Assembly: GCA_012267415.1 (NCBI GenBank)
Contig: JAAXGN010000160.1
Location: 1-52,357 of the forward strand
Length of the DNA stretch: 52,357 nucleotides
Direction of reading: 5' to 3'
Origin: Candidatus Poribacteria bacterium
GTDB lineage: Bacteria; Poribacteria; WGA-4E; WGA-3G
Position 1 is the stretch's first letter. Each line of letters begins with the position of its first letter. The notes under the pieces are model-generated. The model saw nothing but the letters and a program-made list of their open reading frames with translations. It did no database searches and was not told where the DNA came from. The position numbers and the translations under genes were made by a program. Of this stretch, positions 26,134 through 34,700 are shown piece by piece.

Positions 26134-27873
26134 GTGAACGTATCCGAAATGATTTATCAAACTCACGTTATTATGAAACTTCCAACACAACTCAGAGAGA
26201 ATATTATGAATAAGCTCGCGCGACGCAAACACGTTGCAACCACCAGTGATAAACCATTAGTACCCTTCAGAATTGCAGTTTCAAGTGCTATTTTGATTAT
26301 ACTGATACTCGGATTAAGCAGCCAAATTTTAGCACGATTGGAATACACACAGTTGAGTCTACCGAAAGGTGCAAAAATGCGTTTCGGTAAAGGTGGCGCG
26401 AACGGAGCAGCATTTTCTCATGATAGCACACGTCTGGCAGTGGCAAGTAGTATCGGTATCTGGATATATGACGTAACCACCGGACAACCACGCGATCTAC
26501 TCACTGGACATACAGCTGGTGTCAACACTGTGTCTTTTAGTTCTGATGGCAAACTGCTTGCAAGTGGCAGCTACGATAACACGATCAGGTTATGGGATGT
26601 TAGCACGGGTGACACACTGCACACCCTTGATGAACTTGAGACTGATGTTTACAGTGTGTCTTTCAGTCCCAATGGAAAACTGCTTGCAAGCGGCAATGGC
26701 GATCACACGGTCCTCTTATGGGATGTGAGTACCCGTGAAATACACCGCACGTTCAAAGGTCATACAGCACATGTTTCAAGTGTATCGTTTAGTCCTGACG
26801 GTCAAGTTGCAAGTGGCAGCGACGATAACACGATACGTCTATGGGATGTTAACACGGGGGAGACACTCCGCACCCTGAGTCTACATATATATCTGGACTG
26901 TAGTGTAGCGTTTAGTCCAGATGGAAAGCTGCTTGCCAACGGGAGAGGGGATACGACTATCACTTTATGGGATGTTAGCACAGGAGAACTCAGCAACACG
27001 ATGAGTGGACACACAAATTGGGTCTTTGACGTATCCTTTAGTCCGGATGGACAACTACTCGCCAGTGGGGGAGACGATAACATGATCCATCTATGGGATG
27101 TTAGCACTGGTAGACACTTGCCTACGTTGTTGGATGGTACAGCTGATGTCTATACCGTCTCTTTTAGTCCGGATGGACAACTCCTTGCCAGTGGCAGCAC
27201 AGATGCAAGGATTCGCTTATGGGATGTTAGCACAGGTATGCTCCTTCGCACGCTTGAAGGTGCCGCAGGTTGGGTCTATACCGTCTCTTTTAGTCCGGAT
27301 GGGAAACTACTTGCCAGTGGAAGCGGTGATAGCACGATCTGCTTATGGGATGTCAACACAGGTGCGCTTCACCGAACGCTGCTCGGACATGGGGGTTCAG
27401 TCCAGAGCATCTCATTTAGTCCTGATAGACTGACGCTTGCAAGTGGTAGTGGTGATGAGACTATCAGGTTATGGGATGTTAACACAGGTGAAACACGGCA
27501 CACCCTGAGAGGACATACTTCTGATGTCAACACCGTAGCCTTTAGTCCTGACGGTCAGATGCTTGCAAGTGGCAGCACAGATGACACCGTCCGACTATGG
27601 GATGTTAACACTAGGGAAATACTGCAAACCCTCAGTGGACATACGAATACTATAAATAGTGTCTCATTTAGTCCTGAAGGCAAGGTGTTGGCAAGTGGCA
27701 GTGACGATGGAACCATCCGTTTATGGGATGCTAGCGCGGGTAAGCACTTGTTCTCTTTGAGTGGACATACAGCTTGGGTTGAAAGCGTGATGTTTAGTCC
27801 TAAAGGTGAGTCTATAGCCAGCGGGAGCAGGGATGGGACTGTGCTGCTATGGGGTGTCACCGTAACAGAATAA
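26134..27873 (+). CDS. Membrane-anchored WD40 protein, sigma domain lost
   Basis: 579 residues from a GTG at 26134 (AGGA 11 bases upstream); ATGs at 26149 and 26173 are alternatives. Residues about 13-33 (VIMKLPTQLRENIMNKLARR) match the post-region-4 linker of the intact fusions, followed by a transmembrane helix (AVSSAILIILILGLSSQI), the cap LPKGAKMRFGKGGAN and only 12 blades. One blade has lost a residue (SPDGQVASGS). The external sensor and anchor are kept and the sigma domain is gone, so it could compete for ligand with the full fusions or be decaying; I cannot tell which. Confidence 0.8.
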   Translation: MNVSEMIYQTHVIMKLPTQLRENIMNKLARRKHVATTSDKPLVPFRIAVSSAILIILILGLSSQILARLEYTQLSLPKGAKMRFGKGGANGAAFSHDSTRLAVASSIGIWIYDVTTGQPRDLLTGHTAGVNTVSFSSDGKLLASGSYDNTIRLWDVSTGDTLHTLDELETDVYSVSFSPNGKLLASGNGDHTVLLWDVSTREIHRTFKGHTAHVSSVSFSPDGQVASGSDDNTIRLWDVNTGETLRTLSLHIYLDCSVAFSPDGKLLANGRGDTTITLWDVSTGELSNTMSGHTNWVFDVSFSPDGQLLASGGDDNMIHLWDVSTGRHLPTLLDGTADVYTVSFSPDGQLLASGSTDARIRLWDVSTGMLLRTLEGAAGWVYTVSFSPDGKLLASGSGDSTICLWDVNTGALHRTLLGHGGSVQSISFSPDRLTLASGSGDETIRLWDVNTGETRHTLRGHTSDVNTVAFSPDGQMLASGSTDDTVRLWDVNTREILQTLSGHTNTINSVSFSPEGKVLASGSDDGTIRLWDASAGKHLFSLSGHTAWVESVMFSPKGESIASGSRDGTVLLWGVTVTE

Positions 27874-27896
27874 AAAATCACATTTTTTTCCAAATT

Positions 27897-27938
27897 ATGC
27901 AATTCTACGACACAGAATCGCGTCTATACGAGTCATAA
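27897..27938 (+). promoter_or_regulatory. Conserved leader / interrupted upstream ORF (copy 3)
   Basis: Encodes MQFYDTESRLYES then TAA, where the other copies read on for six more codons. The rest of the leader down to GAGGTATCAAATG is conserved in position. It precedes the intact sigma-WD40 gene at 27965. Confidence 0.4.
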
Positions 27939-27964
27939 GACCAATTTGTCTATAGAGGTATCAA

Positions 27965-30949
27965 ATGGTATATAATGATTCGGAACTGATTCAAAAAACC
28001 TTAGAAGGGGATCAACAAGCGTTTGCTGCACTTGTCGAAAAATACCAAAAGCAGATACATGCGTTAGCATGGCAGAAGATCGGTGATTTTCACATTGCGC
28101 AAGAGATTACGCAGGATGTGTTCCTCACTGCATATCACAAGCTTACGACTCTCAATGATCCTAATCGTCTGTCGGGATGGCTCTATGTGATTACCAACCG
28201 CAAATGTATCGCGTGGCACCGAAAGAAAAAACCGCAACCACAATCGTTAGATGCGATGAATCCTGTTGAAATAGAGGGCGTATATTATTCAGTGCATATT
28301 AACCAACAACGCGAAGATAGTGCGAATCAGAAGCGACGAGAACTGGTTCAGAAGTTGTTAAGTAAGCTACAAGAGAGTGAGCGCACAGTCGTCAATCTGT
28401 ATTATATCGCTGAAATGACCTGTGAAGATATTGGAAAGTTCTTAGGTGTTTCTCCGAATACCGTGCGGAGTAGACTACACCGCGCACGCAACAGATTAAG
28501 GAAAGAAGAAATGATGATTAAAGACAGTTTAAGTAGTTTCCAACTACCAACACAACTCAGAGAAAATATTATGCAAAACATTTCGCATAATAGACCTGCT
28601 GCACCGTCCAGTAGCAAACCCATAACCCCATGGGTAATTGCCGCTTCCACATTAGCAGTTATGTTGCTCATGTTGGGTATTGGAAATCACCAGTACCTAA
28701 CGCGATTTTACAAACCTTATAATTTTGACGCTACCACTGAAATGACAGTTGATATCATTGACGCACCGATCATCGCGAACCTGGATGCCAAACCTGATGT
28801 GCGAACACAGATCGGAAGTCCCAATGCATCAGATACACGGGATACCCCTAAACAGCAGTCAGATAATAATCCTGAAGCGATTGCAGAAACACAAGAAGAC
28901 GAAATGAGTGAAAATCACACAACATGGAAACTACCGAAAGAAGCGAAAGCGCGTTTCGGCAAAGGTGGGATTAATGTGCTTAGATTCTCACCAGATGGTC
29001 AGCAACTCGCGGTTGGGAGTAGTATCGGCGTTTGGCTCTATGATGTAGAGACAGGTAAAGAACTCTCAATGTTCCCCGGTAAAAGTACTTCCATTGCCTT
29101 TTCTCCAGACGGACGCTTCCTGGCAAGTAGTGTTAGAGGACAGTCACCACAGTTGTGGGAATTAACGACCCGCAAGAAAATGGTAATCACGGATCATCTA
29201 TCGCGTACCTCGGTATTGCGATTTTCGGCAGATGGCAAGACACTTATTACATTGAGTGATGCAGGAGACTCAATCAGTCAGTTGGATTTAAAAACAGGGA
29301 AAGTAAGAGTGAAGCATATTGCAGAACAAACAGAATCGGTTTCTGCCTATAATTTCGCACTCACACATGATAAATTTGCATTGGTTAGAAAGAGAACAGA
29401 GATTGAGTTATGGGATCCAATGACCGGTGAAACAGCGTTTACACTCAAAGGAAAAATGAGTATAAATGCAGTGGTATTCTCACCTGATGGCACACATCTT
29501 GCGAGCTCAGGTAGGAGTAGTAATAGCAACATCACATTACAACTATGGGATACCGAAAGCGGGGAACACTTATGGGATGCTGAAAGTAAGGAATCAAAAC
29601 GCTTGCCGAGAACCACCGGGGTGGTCAACGCATTAGCATTCTCTCCCGATGGAAAAATGCTTGCAAGCGGCGGCACCGATATGACAGTGCAAGTGCGCGA
29701 TTCATCCACTGGTGAACCTATCACGACGCTGAGGGGTCATACAGACGGTATTACAGCACTAACGTTTTCACCAGATAATCGTACACTTGCCAGTGGGAGC
29801 GCAGATGGTACAGTCCGGTTTTGGAATAGTAAAAAAGGAAGGTCATTACCTATCCGTATCACCGGACACACAATTGAAATGGAAAAGGTGGCTTTCTACA
29901 AAGATAGTACCACGGTTGTAAGTGTCGCACAGGACGGTGTAGTTAGTTTCTGGGATGTGAAAACATTACAACAAACCGATACTAAAACGCTACAGAAGAC
30001 CTATACTAATCCATTTCGTGAATTTCCAGCAGAAGGACATCAATATTGGTTATCAACTGTAGCGTTCTCACCTGATGGTACAAAGATCATCAGTGCCGGA
30101 GTAAAAGGTCATAGAGTCTTCTCTGGTAACTTCTTGATGGCTGAGTATATAGCGGATCACTCTGTCCGTCTAAGTGATGTTAGGACAGGACATGAGTTGC
30201 AGACTATGGATACGGCAGGAGGTGCTTCATCCGTAACTTTTTCACCTGATGGTAACACGGTAGCATTCGGTGAATCTGGTAAGATGCGTCTGTGGAATAC
30301 CGAGACAGGGGAGACTCTTGATATATCCCTTGATATAGAATCTATTGATACATCTCACTATAATCAGGACGAAATTAACAAGATACCTGATCACATCAAA
30401 ACCCAAATCAGCGGAATTAAACCTAAAATTAGTACTATGGTTTTCTCACCTGATAGCAAGAAGCTTGTTGTTGCAACACATCTTAACAAGGTTGATATGT
30501 GGGATGTGAAAACTGGCACTTCGTTAGTACGCATCTTTGAAGGCAGAGGACCGGTCTTAGCAGGTACTCCACCTCGTGTTAGTATCACCTATAGTGAAGG
30601 TATTCAATCATTGTCATTTTCGCCAGACAGCAATTTACTCGCTGTAGCAGATACCGAAATTGTCCGTGTGTTTATAAGTCATAAACCTACCCCTATTAAG
30701 CAGATAAAGCGTAATAGTGCGAGTGCCACAGTGATAGTGTTTTCGCCAGATAATGCAGTGCTTGTTATCGGTCTTTATGATGGCAAAATTGAGTTATGGA
30801 ACTTAGAAACAGAAGACAAACCTATTATACTTGATGGACACACCGCAACAGTGAAATCGTTGATATTCTCACCGGATGGCAAAACACTTGTCAGCACAGG
30901 GAACGATGGCATAATTCTCCTGTGGGATTGGGATGAAATCCTCAATTGA
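27965..30949 (+). CDS. ECF sigma factor - transmembrane - WD40 double-propeller fusion (copy 2)
   Basis: 994 residues, ATG at 27965 with GAGGT 5 bases upstream. The first 180 residues are nearly identical to the sigma part of the gene at 23291 (regions 2 and 4: AWQKIGDFHIAQEITQDVFL, SPNTVRSRLHRARNRLR). A transmembrane helix follows at about 222-244 (VIAASTLAVMLLMLGIG), then TTEMTVDIIDAPIIANL, and cap LPKEAKARFGKGGINVLRF. The 14 blades are more divergent, with long loops, and resemble the secreted copies A-C (SIGVWLYD start) more than copy 1. So sigma halves are conserved while propellers differ, as expected if each senses a different ligand but drives similar promoters. Confidence 0.9.
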   Translation: MVYNDSELIQKTLEGDQQAFAALVEKYQKQIHALAWQKIGDFHIAQEITQDVFLTAYHKLTTLNDPNRLSGWLYVITNRKCIAWHRKKKPQPQSLDAMNPVEIEGVYYSVHINQQREDSANQKRRELVQKLLSKLQESERTVVNLYYIAEMTCEDIGKFLGVSPNTVRSRLHRARNRLRKEEMMIKDSLSSFQLPTQLRENIMQNISHNRPAAPSSSKPITPWVIAASTLAVMLLMLGIGNHQYLTRFYKPYNFDATTEMTVDIIDAPIIANLDAKPDVRTQIGSPNASDTRDTPKQQSDNNPEAIAETQEDEMSENHTTWKLPKEAKARFGKGGINVLRFSPDGQQLAVGSSIGVWLYDVETGKELSMFPGKSTSIAFSPDGRFLASSVRGQSPQLWELTTRKKMVITDHLSRTSVLRFSADGKTLITLSDAGDSISQLDLKTGKVRVKHIAEQTESVSAYNFALTHDKFALVRKRTEIELWDPMTGETAFTLKGKMSINAVVFSPDGTHLASSGRSSNSNITLQLWDTESGEHLWDAESKESKRLPRTTGVVNALAFSPDGKMLASGGTDMTVQVRDSSTGEPITTLRGHTDGITALTFSPDNRTLASGSADGTVRFWNSKKGRSLPIRITGHTIEMEKVAFYKDSTTVVSVAQDGVVSFWDVKTLQQTDTKTLQKTYTNPFREFPAEGHQYWLSTVAFSPDGTKIISAGVKGHRVFSGNFLMAEYIADHSVRLSDVRTGHELQTMDTAGGASSVTFSPDGNTVAFGESGKMRLWNTETGETLDISLDIESIDTSHYNQDEINKIPDHIKTQISGIKPKISTMVFSPDSKKLVVATHLNKVDMWDVKTGTSLVRIFEGRGPVLAGTPPRVSITYSEGIQSLSFSPDSNLLAVADTEIVRVFISHKPTPIKQIKRNSASATVIVFSPDNAVLVIGLYDGKIELWNLETEDKPIILDGHTATVKSLIFSPDGKTLVSTGNDGIILLWDWDEILN

Positions 30950-31040
30950 GAGATAATCAGCATCGGGACTCGTACTGTCAACACCTGTAATGCAAACACA
31001 AGCAGCAATAATTGGTGAATTGTGGTTGTAGACAAATGTA

Positions 31041-31068
31041 TTGAAAAAACTGTCAAAAGTGCTATACT
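31041..31068 (+). promoter_or_regulatory. Candidate promoter upstream of the Ser/Cys-tail protein
   Basis: TTGAAA (31041-31046), 16 bases, TATACT (31063-31068), about 110 bases before the ATG at 31178. Confidence 0.5.
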
Positions 31069-31134
31069 AATATGAAACAACGTCAATTTGGCGTAATGTG
31101 TTCATCTTTAGATAATTGACATTTAGCAGCAATT

Positions 31135-31680
31135 TTGGCCATTACTCAACTCACAACCCATTATATAAAGGAAAAGCATGAAAAGAAGTTTAACATCTGG
31201 TTTTTTAGTTTTTTTATAGTAGTGTTGGTTTTCAACCTGCCATATCTCACGCTTGCTCAACAAAACCCTATAGAAGCAGAAGCCAAAGTAAAAGCCGTTG
31301 CTGATGCTGAGAGTGATGTTAACAGAACCTCCTGGTTCATGGCGGGGTGTTTTATGAATATTATCGGTGTCCTGATAGCACGGACAAACATAACACCTGT
31401 TCCTGCGGAAAGATTTGTCGGCAAATCTCCAGAGTATATAGCCATTTACACATTAAACTACCAAACAGAACGATCCAAAATACTGACGAAATCAGCTGTA
31501 CAAGGCTGCGCAACTGGTACATTAGCATTAATGGTAGTATTGGCGATTGCAGGATCTGATTCAGATAGTTGTGGTCCAACCATAGACTTAGGTGACTTCT
31601 TTGACGGTCAAGGTGGAAGTTGCAGCGATAGTAGCAGTGATAGCTGCAGCGACAGTGGTAGCAGTGGCAGCTGCAATTAG
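31135..31680 (+). CDS. Exported membrane protein with Ser/Asp/Cys-rich tail, start region frameshifted
   Basis: The main frame encodes a hydrophobic segment ending LPYLTLAQQ, then AEAKVKAVADAESDVNRTSW, a helix (MAGCFMNIIGVLIA), a second helix (GCATGTLALMVVLAIAG) and a tail CSDSSSDSCSDSGSSGSCN. The only in-frame start, TTG at 31135, has no ribosome site. In another frame, ATG at 31178 with AAAGGA upstream reads MKRSLTSGFLVFL and stops; adding one T to the T7 run at 31209-31215 gives MKRSLTSGFLVFFIVVLVFN joined to the main frame, a normal signal peptide. So the gene probably starts at 31178. Family not recognised. Confidence 0.6.
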   Translation: MAITQLTTHYIKEKHEKKFNIWFFSFFIVVLVFNLPYLTLAQQNPIEAEAKVKAVADAESDVNRTSWFMAGCFMNIIGVLIARTNITPVPAERFVGKSPEYIAIYTLNYQTERSKILTKSAVQGCATGTLALMVVLAIAGSDSDSCGPTIDLGDFFDGQGGSCSDSSSDSCSDSGSSGSCN

Positions 31681-31758
31681 TTCATGAATTTTCACTGGGA
31701 TATGTATGAAGGTGTCAAGCCTTTTTCCAGATTGTGTGTATTTAGGAGGTATCTTTCA

Positions 31759-34700
31759 ATGACATGTTCGAAATTGTCTATCATCCTACTCGTTCTCATG
31801 TTAATCACATTAGGTACTTCCATAGCAGAACTCGATGCACAAAACACCGAAGAAAATAGTGCGCTTATACAAGAATTTTCCGAAAAGGCACAGGAGTTCG
31901 TGGAACAAGAAAAAATAGAGGAAGCAATAGAGATCTACGAACGAATTGTGATCGCGGCCCCAAAAGACGTTGAATTGCGTTTACAACTTGCAAAGCTTTA
32001 CGCACGTACAGAACAGTACGAAAAGGTTGCGCAAGCCTATAGTAAACTGCTTGAAGTTGACCCAGAAAACATAGAATATCAAGATGAACTTGTTAACAGT
32101 TTACAAGCTGCTGGCAAAAGCAGTGAGGCACTTGACATCGCACAGACATACACGCAAGTGTATCCGAGAGTTGGTGTCCATTACGCACGACTCGCAAAAC
32201 TTTATGAGGCGGAAGGTAATGAAACCGAAGCTATCGCGAACTATAAAAAGGCTACTGTATTCGAATACGGTAATAGAGAAATATATCTAAGACTCGCAGA
32301 ACATTATTTTTTCATTGAGGACCTAGCGGCTGCTGAAAAAGCATATAAGCAAGCACTGACATACACTACATCAGAACGTGATCGGAAAAAGATTGATCGG
32401 CAATTAATCAAAATATATCGTCAGCAAGGGAATTTAAAAGAGATGTTACAGAAAGCAGAAGCGGAAGGTATCATCTCATTCGAGATGCAAAAAGAACTTG
32501 CCCGACTTCTTCTGAATGCTGGTGAATTAGAAAAATCCGTTGACGCATTTAAGAAAGCACACGAAAAAGCCATTCATGCTTACTTTGATCGTAGGGATAT
32601 TACTAAGGAATTAATCAAGGCATGCTTAAAACATCAAAGATCAGACCTTGCACTGGAATTCTACGAAACTGAAGCATCAAAGCAATCCAGATCAAAACTC
32701 GGTTCAACAACGACTCTCAGTCCAACATCCGGTATTACTGTCATATTCGGTAGCGATGTCACACGCAAAATCTTGTTCAATACCTATAAAGATGAAGGAA
32801 AACTTGAGGAATTGAGAACCTATTTTGAAAGTAAACTTGAGAAAGAGGGTGACAACCCTGATTTCCTTGAATTACTCGCTGAAATTTATTTGGATGCCAA
32901 TGATTATCAGAAATCCGCTGAAATGTACCATAGGATTACCAAAGTAGAACCGAATAATGTCCACTGTATTTATCACGCATCTGCCGCGTACCAAAAAAGC
33001 AACCAACCAGATATGGTAGAAGAGTTATTGAAACAGGCTGAAGCCGCGCTTTTATCCAGTAATTATAAAAAGCACGACAAATACCTTGGTGCACTTGCCT
33101 CTATCTGTCTTAATGGTGAAATTTACGCCACTGCTATTAGACTCGCTGAAAACGCTATCCAACAGAGTCGTTTTGCATTTTATAAGACGTATCTATACGA
33201 AATTCTTGCGAAAAGTTACCTCGGTGCAAAACGGTATCAAGAGGCTTATGAGGCATATCAACAGATGGCAAATGTCGCTGACGAAGACAGAAATCGAAAA
33301 AGAGCTGAAACAGGAATGAACGAGACTGCTAAAGCAGGAAAACTTAAGGTTGAAGAGAATCTAAACGAGACCATGCAAATCTGGAATGCTGCTCAAAACT
33401 ACGAAAAACGCAACAAAACAAAAGACGCAATTGATCAATATGAAAAACTCTCCAGACTTGAGCCAGAAAACTCACAGTGGTACCAGAAACTTGGCTACCT
33501 CTATCAAGAAAATCTAACATCAGAGAAACGTGAGACAGGTGAAGTTATTGAAGACACTGCACTTACCCTCGACGGAAATAGGAGTTTTGTTGAAATCAAC
33601 GATAGCGAAACCCTAAATGACATTACAGAACAGGTGACGGTGTCAGCGTGGATAAAAGCGACCGATTTTCCAAACAGCTACGAGGCTATTCTTTGCAGGA
33701 GTGATGAGCGGGGTCCCGATTTTAGAATTGTCAAAAATCGCAGTTATGTCCTATATCTTAAGGATGACGGTTCAATTCAAATGGCGGCTTCTCCGAATGG
33801 CAGGCATGAGGTATCTTTCTATTCCGAACCTGGAACCATCAGACTCAACACATGGTATCACATCGCTTGTGTTATTGATCCAAAGAATGATTCCATGAAA
33901 CTATTCATAGATGGTATTGAAGTTGGGAATATAGGCTTTAGGGGAGAAAAAAAGTTATATGAAAGTCGTCTCCCCCTTCGCATCGGATGGACACATGAGG
34001 AAGAAAGACCAACACAATCCTCTTTTGTTGGACAAATTGATGAGGTGAGAATCTGGAATATCGCACGCACTGCCATTGATATTTCTTCTGATATGAACAG
34101 GAAGTTAAACGGGGATGAACCCGGTTTAGTCGCATACTGGAAATTTGATGAAGAAACGGACGGCAATATTTTCGATACTTCCCCTAACAAAAATGATGGA
34201 AAACTCATCAGAAGTGCAAGACTTGACCCCTACACACGTCCTATTTATGAAAGCTTGGGACTGGAACAATTGGTGAAGTCCATATCCGCATATCAAAAAG
34301 CGGTTGAACTTAAACCCTCTTCGTACCAACTCTACGATCTATTGGCACAAACCTATATAAAAGTCGCGCAGACTTCACAAGCCGAAGAGACCTATCGTCG
34401 CGCATTAGACGCACCTCTCACACAAAGTGAACATGATGCTGCAGTTCTCGCTATTATTGATCTTTACGCTGACACCGGACAAGAAAACAAACAAATTGCT
34501 ATCCTTGAAGATATACGTCAAGAAATGACGAAAATGGAACGAAGTGCTGTCCTGCACGAACTTTTAGGGGACCTCTACAAAAAAATAGGTGATTCCGAAA
34601 AAGCCGAACTCTCTTACGATAAGTGGCTGCAAATTCGACAGAAGGAATTCAATAGTGTACAGAGCGCATACAGTCATCGCGTGTTTGCCGAAAAACTTCT

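Noticed and set aside
8449..31680. Prophage or transposon origin of the WD40 array
   Set aside because: No integrase, transposase, terminal repeats or attachment sites; the array is better explained by local duplication.
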